Below are positions 44,224 to 53,047 of a stretch of DNA of 64,000 nt, in pieces. The DNA comes from an uncultured Pelagibacteraceae bacterium (GTDB taxonomy: Bacteria; Pseudomonadota; Alphaproteobacteria; Pelagibacterales; Pelagibacteraceae): contig CACMVB010000003.1 of the NCBI GenBank assembly GCA_902617025.1, forward strand, positions 106,352 to 170,351, read 5' to 3'. The notes under the pieces are model-generated. The model searched no databases and had not been told where the DNA came from. It saw nothing but the letters and a program-made list of their open reading frames with translations. Position 1 is the first letter of the stretch. Each line of letters opens with the position of its first letter. A program made the position numbers and the translations under genes.

Positions 44224-44648
44224 AAAAGATTATCCCTTGTAAGAAAGAACAACTAGTTGAAATGGTTCTTGATATCGAAAAATATCCAGAATTTGTTCCT
44301 TGGTGTATTGAGGGAAAAGTTAATGATAAAAATGAAAGTTCTGATTTAATTACTTTCAATGGAGATTTAAAAGTAGGGAAGAGCATTTTGAACGAGACTT
44401 TTTCAAGCCACGTATCTTATTATAAAGAAAAAGATACTATTATTGTAACAAATCTTGATGGGCCGCTTAAACACTTAAAAAATGAGTGGAAATTTAAAGA
44501 AGTAAACAATTCGACACAGCTTGAATTTTTTATTGATTTTGAATTGAAAAATCCAATTTTGAATGGGATAATGAAAAAATCTTTTGAGCTTGGTTTAAAT
44601 AAAATTGCCAAAGCTTTTGAAGAGAGAGCGATTAAATTATATAAATAA
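44205..44648 (+). CDS. COQ10/RatA-like START-domain protein
   Basis: Polyketide-cyclase/START-fold protein of 147 aa, related to mitochondrial COQ10 (ubiquinone chaperone) and bacterial RatA. It begins with the family strand and helix [26 protein letters not shown], and later has the [14 protein letters not shown] and [12 protein letters not shown] blocks. Its position right after lipA is conserved in alphaproteobacteria. A quinone-binding role is family knowledge and not shown by the sequence. Confidence 0.88.
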   Translation: MSSASIKKIIPCKKEQLVEMVLDIEKYPEFVPWCIEGKVNDKNESSDLITFNGDLKVGKSILNETFSSHVSYYKEKDTIIVTNLDGPLKHLKNEWKFKEVNNSTQLEFFIDFELKNPILNGIMKKSFELGLNKIAKAFEERAIKLYK

Positions 44649-44959
44649 TGTTTACAATATCATCTTTATTAATTTTGTTTATTTTAACTTTTAAATTCTT
44701 ATCCTCATATATCAAAACGATTAGAACAGGTGACCCTAATGAAACAAATTTAACTTATTGGATGTTTTCATATGATTTCAAGTCTCAAAACCAAGAGTGG
44801 GTTCCTGAAGATAAAAAATTATTACAAAGAAAAAGGGCTAGAAATTTTTTAGTCTTTTTACTATATTTAATAGCCTTCAGTATTTTCTTACTACTCAACA
44901 GTTTTACAGCCCATCTATTAGATGTAATTGTTAACCCTGAGTTTAGCTATCCTGTTTAA
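44648..44959 (+). CDS. Small conserved-looking membrane protein, function unknown
   Basis: A 103-aa product with an N-terminal hydrophobic helix (TISSLLILFILTFKFL), a polar middle with TNLTYWMFSYDFKSQNQEWVP, a basic stretch (LLQRKRARN) and a second helix (FLVFLLYLIAFSIFLLL). The ATG overlaps the coq10-like stop by one base, and the 3' end overlaps pncC convergently by 17 nt. I recognise no family. The tight coupling suggests it is a real gene of the lipA-coq10 operon. Confidence 0.7.
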   Translation: MFTISSLLILFILTFKFLSSYIKTIRTGDPNETNLTYWMFSYDFKSQNQEWVPEDKKLLQRKRARNFLVFLLYLIAFSIFLLLNSFTAHLLDVIVNPEFSYPV

Positions 44960-45425
44960 TCAGTTGTGCTAATAAATTTAGAGACTTTTTTACCGTTTGC
45001 TTTTGAATAAAAATTCTTCCTTTATTCTTAAAGTTGCATTTATTAACAACAACTTTTTTTCCGACCCTAATTCCAATATAAACCAAACCAACTGGTTTTT
45101 GTTTAGATCCTCCTTTAGGACCAGCTATTCCCGTTATCGAAACACAGACTTTTGATTTACTGATTTTACTTAGGTTATTAACCATAGCCAAACAACATTG
45201 AACACTTACAGCACCAAATTTTTTAATTATTTTTTCTGGAACCTTTAATATGCTTGTTTTTGACTGATTAGAATAAGTAACTAAACCAATCGTAAAAACT
45301 TTTGACGAACCGCTAACTGATGTCATAGCACTAGAAAGCATTCCACCAGTACAAGACTCTGCGATTGCAATCTTTTGTTTTTTTCTTAAAAGTAGTGAAA
45401 CTATATTTTTATTTAATGCCATCAC
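44943..45425 (-). CDS. pncC: CinA C-terminal-type nicotinamide-nucleotide amidase
   Basis: Predicted NMN amidohydrolase recycling nicotinamide mononucleotide to nicotinate mononucleotide. The 160-aa product is the stand-alone CinA C-terminal domain: AIAESCTGGMLSSAMT, GSSKVFTIGLVTYSNQSK, VSITGIAGPKGGSKQKPVG and VYIGI are diagnostic. The molybdopterin-binding-like N-domain found in full-length CinA is absent. It overlaps pgpA by 4 nt. Confidence 0.93.
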   Translation of the reverse strand: MMALNKNIVSLLLRKKQKIAIAESCTGGMLSSAMTSVSGSSKVFTIGLVTYSNQSKTSILKVPEKIIKKFGAVSVQCCLAMVNNLSKISKSKVCVSITGIAGPKGGSKQKPVGLVYIGIRVGKKVVVNKCNFKNKGRIFIQKQTVKKSLNLLAQLIKQDS

Positions 45426-45925
45426 AAAAACTTAGATTTTATTATCATAAAAATTATTAATGTAAGTACAACATATAAGCCTGCAATTATATCATCAAAT
45501 ATAACACCAAAACTATTTTTAAATTTTTTATCGAAGAAATTAATTGGAAATGGTTTTTTGATATCAAAAAATCTAAATAAAATAAAAATATATAAATAAA
45601 ACAAAACTGCTTCTTTCGCGTCCTTTGTTATACCATGTGAGATTTCATATAGGTAAATTGGAATAGATTGACCAATAAATTCATCTATAACAACCTCTTT
45701 AGGATCTTTATTTTCTTTGTGATTTATAAATTCAGATATTGCATAAAAAGAATATATAAAAACTATTAATAAAACTGTTAAAATTATATTACTGGAAAGA
45801 TCAATTACATGAAATAAACTGTATAAAAAAATAGTTGTAACTAAAGAAGCAATAGTCCCAGGAGCAAATCTTAACGATCCAATGCCAAAACATGTTACAA
45901 ACAAGTAATTTATAGTTTTAATCAT
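45422..45925 (-). CDS. pgpA: Phosphatidylglycerophosphatase A
   Basis: Integral membrane phosphatase making phosphatidylglycerol from its phosphate. The 167-aa product has the family blocks FAPGTIASL (about 21), VVIDEFIGQSIP (about 83) and FRFFDIKKPFPINFFDK followed by GVIFDDIIAG near the C-terminus, among about four hydrophobic segments. It overlaps both pncC (4 nt) and ispDF (8 nt). Confidence 0.93.
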   Translation of the reverse strand: MIKTINYLFVTCFGIGSLRFAPGTIASLVTTIFLYSLFHVIDLSSNIILTVLLIVFIYSFYAISEFINHKENKDPKEVVIDEFIGQSIPIYLYEISHGITKDAKEAVLFYLYIFILFRFFDIKKPFPINFFDKKFKNSFGVIFDDIIAGLYVVLTLIIFMIIKSKFL

Positions 45926-47063
45926 ATTTAATCACTGAACAAACAACTTCGCACGCTATTGCTTTTTCTTTACCTATGATACCTAATTTTTCAGTTGTTT
46001 TTCCTTTAATGTTAATCTGACTTTTTGAAATTTCACAAAGTCTAGCAATATTATCAATCATTTTATTTTTAAACTTTTTGATTTTAGGTGTTTGAGTAAT
46101 AATATTGATATCAATATTATTTATAAAATAACCTTTTAATTTAATTTGTTTTAAAACATACTGTAGTAAAACTGTAGATCTGATGTTTTTAAATTTTTTA
46201 CTTTGATCTGAAAACATTTGACCTATATCTCCCATCTTACATGCGCCTAAAATCGCATCAGTGATCGAATGTAGAACTGGATCTCCATCAGAATGTCCCA
46301 ATGTTCCTAGTTTTGATTTAAATTTTAATCCCGCTAGATAAAGTTTTCTTTTTGGAGCAAGTCTATGAACATCAAAACCTATTCCAACACTTTGATTAGT
46401 TTTATAAATACTCCTTAGATTTTCAAAATCTGATTTATCTGTAATCTTAAAATTGTCCTTTTCACCCTCAATAAACTTAACTTTATTTAAATCCATATAT
46501 AAAGAGATATCGTCATCTTTGTACTTACCAGAATTTGACTTATGTAAGTAATAGATCTCTTTTAGATTAAAAGCTTGAGGTGTTTGAGTTAAAAAAAAAT
46601 TTTCTCTTTTTTTACCAACTAAGTATTCTTCCTTACTAGAGTCTATGATTTGTTTTAATGCATCTTGAACTTTTATTTTAGGAACCACTGCTCTTGCGTT
46701 ATTCATACTTTTTAATATTTTTTCTAAAAATTTTGTTGAAAAGTTTGGCCTAGCAACATCATGAATTAAAACTTTCGATGCTTTTTTTTGATTAATTAAA
46801 TACTTAAGAGCGTTAAACGTAGATTGTTGTCTATTTTTTCCTCCAGTAATTAGTTTTACATTTTTAAGCTTCAGTGATTTGACTCGTTTTAAGTCTTTTT
46901 TATTATAGACTAGAACTATCTTTTTAATCTCTTTAAATTTATGTGCTTTATTAAGGTTAATTTCAATTAATGATTTGCCCCCAATTTTTTGATATGGTTT
47001 GCCAATATTAGACCTAAATCTATGGCTATTACCTGCAGCTAGAATTATTAAACAAAAACTCAT
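45918..47063 (-). CDS. ispDF: Bifunctional IspD/IspF: MEP cytidylyltransferase / MECDP synthase
   Basis: A fusion of two non-consecutive MEP-pathway enzymes, common in alphaproteobacteria. In the 381-aa product the IspD part (about 1-220) shows the nucleotidyltransferase start LAAGNSHRF (classic form AAGxGxR), the LIHDVARP block and TQTPQAF. The IspF part (about 222-381) starts VGIGFDVHRL and has the zinc-site region GHSDGDPVLHSITDAILGA, DIGQMFSD and EKLGIIGKEKAIACEV. It diverges from ntrY across 48 bp. In other alphaproteobacteria dusB and ntrBC lie between ispDF and ntrY; they are absent here. Confidence 0.96.
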   Translation of the reverse strand: MSFCLIILAAGNSHRFRSNIGKPYQKIGGKSLIEINLNKAHKFKEIKKIVLVYNKKDLKRVKSLKLKNVKLITGGKNRQQSTFNALKYLINQKKASKVLIHDVARPNFSTKFLEKILKSMNNARAVVPKIKVQDALKQIIDSSKEEYLVGKKRENFFLTQTPQAFNLKEIYYLHKSNSGKYKDDDISLYMDLNKVKFIEGEKDNFKITDKSDFENLRSIYKTNQSVGIGFDVHRLAPKRKLYLAGLKFKSKLGTLGHSDGDPVLHSITDAILGACKMGDIGQMFSDQSKKFKNIRSTVLLQYVLKQIKLKGYFINNIDINIITQTPKIKKFKNKMIDNIARLCEISKSQINIKGKTTEKLGIIGKEKAIACEVVCSVIKYD

Positions 47064-47111
47064 GGTATAAACTTATATTATATTTATATAGATATTTAAT
47101 GCTTATTTAAG

Positions 47112-48893
47112 ATGTTTAAGATAATTAAAAACTTTAACTGGATTATTTTATCCTCATTTTTATGTATTTTCATGGGGATAATAACTTTTTTGACCTTTAT
47201 CAATGAGGGATTTGTTCCGTTAACAGATAAAAATCTACAAACACTTTTAATAATCGATATTTTATTACTTCTTATTTTTTTTTCACTTATTTTTAAAAAT
47301 TTCTATAGATTTTATTACACTGGCAAAAAAAATAAAAAAGGATCTCAAACTAATTTAAAATATATTTCCGTTTTTTCTCTTTTTACAGTTATACCATCAT
47401 TGATTGTTGCGATATTTTCACTCTTTATTTTTAATTTTGGAATTCAGAACTTTTTTGATAAACAAATTACAAAAGCCGTAAATAACTCATTTGATGTAGC
47501 AAAAAATTATTTAGAGGAAAGCAAAGAAAATGTTTTATCTGATGTGATATTAATGAGTGTTGGCTTGAATAGAGCTTCAAATGAATATTATTCTAACCCT
47601 AATCGTTTTAAAAATGTGATAAGGGCAGAAAAATTACTTAGACGGATTGATGATGTTTACCTAATCGATAGCTTAGGTAATATATTATTATCTGATGTAA
47701 GAGATATAACGGAGGAATTTGTTATTCCTTCGGATGAAGATTATGATCAAGTTTTAGAGGGTAAACCCGTTTTTGTATCAAATAATTTAGAAAACAAAAC
47801 AACTGTAATGGTTAAATTAACATCCTTGGTTGACACCTATCTTTATATATCAAGAAATATTGATACTGAAATTCTAAGATATTTGAATGAAACCGAAGAA
47901 GCGGTTAGTTTTTATTATTCAGTTGAAAATAGTCAAACTGGAATAAAAGTCACTTTTGCAATAATATATATAATTGTAGTTACTTTATTATTATTTCTTT
48001 CTACTTCAATAGCAATTACCTTCGCCTCTAGACTTACAAAACCTATAATAAATTTAATAGGTGCATCCGACTCAATTAGCAAGGGTACATTTGATGTTAA
48101 GGTACCTGAACTTGAGGGAGATGATGAATTTAAAGAGTTAAATAAAAATTTTAATCTAATGATACAAAGATTAAAAGAACAGCAAGATAAATTATTGTTA
48201 ACAGAGAGATACGAAGCATGGGAAAGTGTTGCAAGGAAACTTGCCCACGAGATAAAAAACCCGTTAACGCCTATTCAGCTATCAATAGACAGTTTGAGAG
48301 AGAAGTATAAAAATAAATTAAATAACGCTAATCAAGACTTCGAAAAATATTTAGAAACAATAAATAGACAAATTAAAGAAATTGAAAAACTAGTAAATGA
48401 ATTTTCAAATTTTGCTAGAATGCCAAGACCAATTCTAAAAAGATTGAGTGTTGAAAAATTAATCAAAAAAACTTTAGATTTTATTAAACTTACTTCAAAA
48501 AATTCTATTAATCTAAAAGTTAATAAAAAAAATGCTTATGTAAATGGAGATGAAGATCAGCTTAATAGAGTCTTTATAAATTTAATCAAAAACTCAGAGG
48601 AAGCCTTTTTAGATATTTTTGAAAAAGACCCTAATTTTAAAGGTAATATTGTCATAGAAATTGACGATAATAATGATTATATAACTTGTAGGTTGACAGA
48701 CAATGGGCCAGGTATTACAGACGCTAAAAAAGCCATGACACCTTATTTCACAACAAAAAAATCGGGGACAGGTCTAGGTTTGCCTATTGTAACTAAAATA
48801 ATTAATGAACACTCAGGATACATATCAATATCAAACAAAAAAAAAGAAACTGGAGCGGTAATTAATATTTCATTACCAAAATTTAATGCATAA
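47112..48893 (+). CDS. ntrY: NtrY-family membrane sensor histidine kinase
   Basis: Sensor partner of NtrX, 593 aa, shorter than typical NtrY (700 or more). There are three N-terminal membrane helices (about 10-30, 44-63, 80-105), a periplasmic region, a fourth helix (about 275-300), HAMP, then the H-box LAHEIKNPLTPIQLS (His about 379). The ATPase domain follows, with INLIKNSEEA (N box), DNGPGI (G1), TPYFTTKKSGTGLGL and IINEHSG. A PAS domain usual between HAMP and kinase is not evident. It overlaps ntrX by 8 nt. The signal is unknown; nitrogen, redox and envelope roles have been reported for the family. Confidence 0.9.
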   Translation: MFKIIKNFNWIILSSFLCIFMGIITFLTFINEGFVPLTDKNLQTLLIIDILLLLIFFSLIFKNFYRFYYTGKKNKKGSQTNLKYISVFSLFTVIPSLIVAIFSLFIFNFGIQNFFDKQITKAVNNSFDVAKNYLEESKENVLSDVILMSVGLNRASNEYYSNPNRFKNVIRAEKLLRRIDDVYLIDSLGNILLSDVRDITEEFVIPSDEDYDQVLEGKPVFVSNNLENKTTVMVKLTSLVDTYLYISRNIDTEILRYLNETEEAVSFYYSVENSQTGIKVTFAIIYIIVVTLLLFLSTSIAITFASRLTKPIINLIGASDSISKGTFDVKVPELEGDDEFKELNKNFNLMIQRLKEQQDKLLLTERYEAWESVARKLAHEIKNPLTPIQLSIDSLREKYKNKLNNANQDFEKYLETINRQIKEIEKLVNEFSNFARMPRPILKRLSVEKLIKKTLDFIKLTSKNSINLKVNKKNAYVNGDEDQLNRVFINLIKNSEEAFLDIFEKDPNFKGNIVIEIDDNNDYITCRLTDNGPGITDAKKAMTPYFTTKKSGTGLGLPIVTKIINEHSGYISISNKKKETGAVINISLPKFNA

Positions 48894-50253
48894 AGAAATT
48901 TTAGTCATAGATGATAATCCTGATATAAGATTACTTGTTAGCAACATCCTAAAGGAACAAAATTTTATAGTTAGAACAGCTGCAAATTATGATCAAGCTG
49001 TTTTTGAAATAAACAAAAAATTACCAGATCTTGCAATAATAGATATTAAGCTTGATAAAGTAGATAAAGATGGAATTGATTTACTTAAGTTGATCACTAG
49101 TAAAGAGAAATTAATTCCAGTTATAATGATTTCAGGTCACGCTACAGTACAAATTGCTGTAGAAGCAACACGACTAGGTGCTTATGAATTTATAGAAAAA
49201 CCTTTCTCAAAAGAAAAAATTCTTAATTATATTAACAGAGCTCTTGAGTCTTATGAGCTAAAAAAGGAAAAAAATATTATAGAAAATAAACTATTTCATT
49301 CTTTCGATTTAATTGGAAAAAGTATCTCAATAATAAAAGTAAAAAAAATAATTGATAAATTATCCAACTCAGAAAGCAGAGTGTTAATTTCTGGTCCAAC
49401 AGGTGCTGGAAAAGAGCTTGTGGCTAGAAAGATCCATAAAAATTCTAATCGATCAAATAAACCATTTGTAATAATAAATGCAGCTCTATTAAAAGAAAAT
49501 ACTTATGAAAAAGAATTATTTGGTGAAGAATTCGAAGATGGGAATATATCTTATGGAGCTCTTGAAAGAGCAAATAAAGGCACATTGTTAATTGATGAGG
49601 TTTCAGAAATTCCATTTGAAACCCAAGCTAACGTCTTAAGAGTTTTAATTGATCAAAAATTCAAAAGATTAAATGGCTCTAAAGATATAAACGTAAATAT
49701 AAGGTTAATTTCCTCTAGCTCAAAAGATTTAGAAGATTTAGTAAAGATAAATAAATTTAGAGAGGATCTCTTCCACAGATTAAATGTTATACCAATACAA
49801 CTTTCACCTTTGAGTTCAAGGACTGAGGATATTCCATTATTAATAGACTACTTCAAAGATAAACTTTCTGAGATCAATGGCGTGCAACAACCAAATATAA
49901 ATATAAACAATGATAGTTTATATACATATAGCTGGCCTGGAAATGTAAGAGAATTGAGAAATTTAGTAGAAAGAATTACTATTCTTTCATCAAATGAAAC
50001 TAAATCTAATATAAATAAAATTATTGATGATATATTAAATCCTAAGACAACACTAGTTTCAAACAAAGATCTGTTTGAAAAATCTTTTTCTTCGCCACTA
50101 AAAGAGGCGAGAAAACATTTTGAAAAAGAGTATTTAACCACTCAACTAAAAAAAAATCATGGCAATATATCTAAAACAGCTGATTTTATTGGCATGGAAA
50201 GATCTGCACTTCATAGAAAATTAAAAGAGCTTGGAATAAAAGGCATAAATTAA
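48886..50253 (+). CDS. ntrX: NtrX-family response regulator (receiver-AAA+-Fis) without GAFTGA
   Basis: The 455-aa product has a receiver domain with acidic pair DD at 9-10, phosphoacceptor Asp53 in IIDIKL and KPF near 105. The AAA+ domain has Walker A GPTGAGK (170-176) and Walker B LLIDE (234-238), and a Fis-type helix-turn-helix lies at about 425-452 (NISKTADFIGMERSALHRKL). The loop that should hold the sigma-54-contacting GAFTGA motif reads instead ELFGEEFEDGNISYGALE, so activation of sigma-54 promoters is unlikely. It is 1 nt from trkA. Confidence 0.93.
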   Translation: MHKEILVIDDNPDIRLLVSNILKEQNFIVRTAANYDQAVFEINKKLPDLAIIDIKLDKVDKDGIDLLKLITSKEKLIPVIMISGHATVQIAVEATRLGAYEFIEKPFSKEKILNYINRALESYELKKEKNIIENKLFHSFDLIGKSISIIKVKKIIDKLSNSESRVLISGPTGAGKELVARKIHKNSNRSNKPFVIINAALLKENTYEKELFGEEFEDGNISYGALERANKGTLLIDEVSEIPFETQANVLRVLIDQKFKRLNGSKDINVNIRLISSSSKDLEDLVKINKFREDLFHRLNVIPIQLSPLSSRTEDIPLLIDYFKDKLSEINGVQQPNININNDSLYTYSWPGNVRELRNLVERITILSSNETKSNINKIIDDILNPKTTLVSNKDLFEKSFSSPLKEARKHFEKEYLTTQLKKNHGNISKTADFIGMERSALHRKLKELGIKGIN

Positions 50254-50254
50254 G

Positions 50255-51628
50255 ATGAATATAATTATATGTGGAGCTGGTAAAGTCGGCTTTTCAATTA
50301 GCAAACAACTATCTGCTCAAGGTCATTCCGTAACTGTAATCGATCAATCGTCTGAGGATATAAAAAAAATTAATGACACTCAAGATGTTAGAGGTATTGT
50401 TGGAAGAGCATCGCTTCCAACAGTTCTAGAAAACGCCGGAGCTGAGCAAGCCGATATGGTTATTGCAGTTACAAGAAACGATGAAACTAATATGATTGTA
50501 TGTCAATTAGCAAGTTCACTATTTAATGTTTCAAAAAAAATCGCTCGGATAAGAACTAAAGATTTCTTAGAAGGCAAATGGGGAAAATTATACAACAAAT
50601 CAAATATTCCCATTGACGTTATTATTTCTCCAGAGATAGAAGTCGCAAAATCCTTATATAGAAGACTAGAAGCCCCTGGAGCTTTAGACAATGTGCCTTT
50701 TGGAAAAAATAAAGTCAAAATGTTGGAAATTTCTATTGAAAAAAACTGCCCAATAAAAAACATTCCTTTAAAAAAATTAACAGAAAAATTTCCTGATTTT
50801 AAAGCTAATATAGTTGGTGCATTAAGAAAAGATAAATTTATATATCTTAAAAAAAATGATCAAATTCTTGAAGATGATAATGTTTATTTAGTTGTGAGTA
50901 GCGACCAATTAAATTCAATATTAAAAGCTTTTGGTCATGAAGAAAAAGTAGCTAAAAATATTTTGATAATCGGTGGCGGGAATATTGGATTAAACTTAGC
51001 TAAAATGCTCGAGGAAAACTTTGAGGACGTAAGAATTAAAATTATTGAAAAAAATAAGAAAAGAGCTGAAGAAATCGCAAATGAATTGTCATCATCAATA
51101 GTAATAAATGGAGATGCCCTTGATGAGGAAATTTTAAAAGAAGCAAATCTTGAGGGATCAGAAACAGTTTTAGCTCTTACTAATGACGATGAAAATAATA
51201 TGATGGCATGTGTATTAGCAGAAAAGACAGGTTTAAAAAAAAGAACTATAGCCATAGTAACTAAATCAAACTACAATTTGCTCCAAGACTCTTTAAATAT
51301 AGATGATCTTGTTGATCCAAGAATGACAACAGTATCTAGAATAATGGAACATGTTCATAAAGGAACAATCGGGACAGTATACTCATTATTAGATGGAGAA
51401 TATGAGTTTATAGAAGCTAAAATTTTAGAAAAATCAGAATTATTGAACAAAAGTATTAGAGATTCTAATTTACATGAAGATATTAGGATAGGAGCTATCG
51501 TAAGAAAAAATCAGGTTATAATTCCAAGATCAAATTTTGTATTTGAAAAAGATGATTTAGTTGTTTTCTTGGCGAAGAGAGAGCAGTTGAAAGCAGTTGA
51601 AAATATTTTTAGTGTCGGCTCTGTTTAA
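50255..51628 (+). CDS. trkA: Trk potassium uptake regulatory subunit TrkA
   Basis: Cytoplasmic NAD(H)/nucleotide-binding gate of the Trk potassium channel, 457 aa. It consists of two RCK_N/RCK_C repeats. The first dinucleotide fold starts IIICGAGKVGFSIS, with DIKKIND and VRGIVG after it. The second starts ILIIGGGNIGLNLA near 231. The ntrYX-trkA adjacency is typical of alphaproteobacteria, and here trkH follows 6 nt later, giving a complete Trk system. Confidence 0.95.
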   Translation: MNIIICGAGKVGFSISKQLSAQGHSVTVIDQSSEDIKKINDTQDVRGIVGRASLPTVLENAGAEQADMVIAVTRNDETNMIVCQLASSLFNVSKKIARIRTKDFLEGKWGKLYNKSNIPIDVIISPEIEVAKSLYRRLEAPGALDNVPFGKNKVKMLEISIEKNCPIKNIPLKKLTEKFPDFKANIVGALRKDKFIYLKKNDQILEDDNVYLVVSSDQLNSILKAFGHEEKVAKNILIIGGGNIGLNLAKMLEENFEDVRIKIIEKNKKRAEEIANELSSSIVINGDALDEEILKEANLEGSETVLALTNDDENNMMACVLAEKTGLKKRTIAIVTKSNYNLLQDSLNIDDLVDPRMTTVSRIMEHVHKGTIGTVYSLLDGEYEFIEAKILEKSELLNKSIRDSNLHEDIRIGAIVRKNQVIIPRSNFVFEKDDLVVFLAKREQLKAVENIFSVGSV

Positions 51629-51634
51629 GATTTA

Positions 51635-53047
51635 ATGAATTTTAAAAGTATAATTTTTTATTTAGGCTTCTTTTGTTTTCCGATTAGTTTTTTATCATTT
51701 ATAAATATTCTTTATTCTGCTTATTTCGATTTTTTCTTAAGTATAGACGCTTATCTGGCAACACTAATTATATCATTTTTATCAGGCGCAACTTTTTGTT
51801 TTTACGGAAGAAATGCTGACAAAAAAATTAGTTTTATCTCTCAACTAATATTAATCTTGTCAGTCTATTTTTTTATTGGTTTTTTAATATCTTTACCTTT
51901 TTATTTAAGTAATTTTCAAATCAATTTTCAAAGTGCCTATTTTGAGTCTATATCAGGATTAACAGGCACAGGTTTTTCTATATTTAAAAATATAAAATAT
52001 TTAGATCCAACGTTAATTTTATGGAGATCATCATCGCAGTGGATAGGTGGGCTTTATTTTTTAATATTATTGATTTTACTATTTTCTAATAAATCATTTA
52101 ATTTCAAAATGACACAACTTACTTATTCTGGTGACAACAATTTTAAGTCAAAAGAAAATATAAAAAACAATATTTTAAAAATATTTATTTTTTATATTAT
52201 ACTAACTTTTCTTTGTCTTACTTTATTGAGTATGTCAGGAATAAGACTCTTTAATTCATTAAACTTAAGCATGACTTTAATTTCTGGTGGAGGATTTTTG
52301 CCCTCAGATAATTTAAGCAATATTATATCAACCACTTTTCAAAAATTTGTAATAATTTTTCTATTAATTTTATCAATGTTAAACTTCTTCTTGTTATTTA
52401 ATCTTTTCAATAAGAAAGTATTATTAAAAGACCATAAAGAAGATTTATATTTGTTATCAATTTCTCTAATTTTAACTCTATTAATCTTTTTTTATAATTA
52501 CGACTTATTAGATGTAATTATTTCTGTAATAAGCAGCTTAGCCAATTCTGGATTAACTCTAATGAGTTCAGATAGTAATTTAAGCCTATATTTTCTTTTA
52601 ATTACTATAATAGGAGGTTCATTAATTTCAAATAGTTCTGGAATAAAATTAACAAGATTTTATATTCTATTAAAAATTACATCTTCTGAAATAATAAAAT
52701 TAATTAGCCCAAACAGTGTAACTAATAGAACTATTTTTAGTAGTGAACACAAAATAACAGATGAAAATATAAAAATCTCTTTTCTTATATTTATCTCTTT
52801 TTTCATAAGTTTATTTATACTTTCTAGTTTATTGGTAATTGATAACATCGGATTTGACCGTTCATTTAAAATATCAATATTAACTTTAACTAATACTGTG
52901 AATTCAGAAATTTATAATTTAGAAAATTTTAATTTTTCAAATTTACTAACATCATCAAAAATTAGCTTGATTATTTTTATGATAATTGGAAAAATTGAGT
53001 TAATATCAATTTTTTTAATATTCAAAAAAATTTTATTTAAGGAATAA
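51635..53047 (+). CDS. trkH: Trk/Ktr-type potassium channel membrane subunit TrkH
   Basis: Inner-membrane K+-translocating subunit, 470 aa with about ten hydrophobic segments. Selectivity-filter-like P-loops are recognisable in SISGLTGTGFSIF (near 107), TLISGGGFLP (near 215) and SLANSGLTLMSS (near 305), and the WRSSSQWIGGLYFL block is classic TrkH. The protein is very hydrophobic and AT-rich in codon use. It sits directly between trkA and the gpsA-like gene, whose ATG follows the stop with no gap. Confidence 0.93.
   Translation: MNFKSIIFYLGFFCFPISFLSFINILYSAYFDFFLSIDAYLATLIISFLSGATFCFYGRNADKKISFISQLILILSVYFFIGFLISLPFYLSNFQINFQSAYFESISGLTGTGFSIFKNIKYLDPTLILWRSSSQWIGGLYFLILLILLFSNKSFNFKMTQLTYSGDNNFKSKENIKNNILKIFIFYIILTFLCLTLLSMSGIRLFNSLNLSMTLISGGGFLPSDNLSNIISTTFQKFVIIFLLILSMLNFFLLFNLFNKKVLLKDHKEDLYLLSISLILTLLIFFYNYDLLDVIISVISSLANSGLTLMSSDSNLSLYFLLITIIGGSLISNSSGIKLTRFYILLKITSSEIIKLISPNSVTNRTIFSSEHKITDENIKISFLIFISFFISLFILSSLLVIDNIGFDRSFKISILTLTNTVNSEIYNLENFNFSNLLTSSKISLIIFMIIGKIELISIFLIFKKILFKE

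Noticed and set aside
50935-51255. 106-aa minus-strand ORF inside trkA
   Set aside because: Antisense shadow of a well-supported gene; Ser/Phe-rich composition is typical of reversed AT-rich coding DNA.
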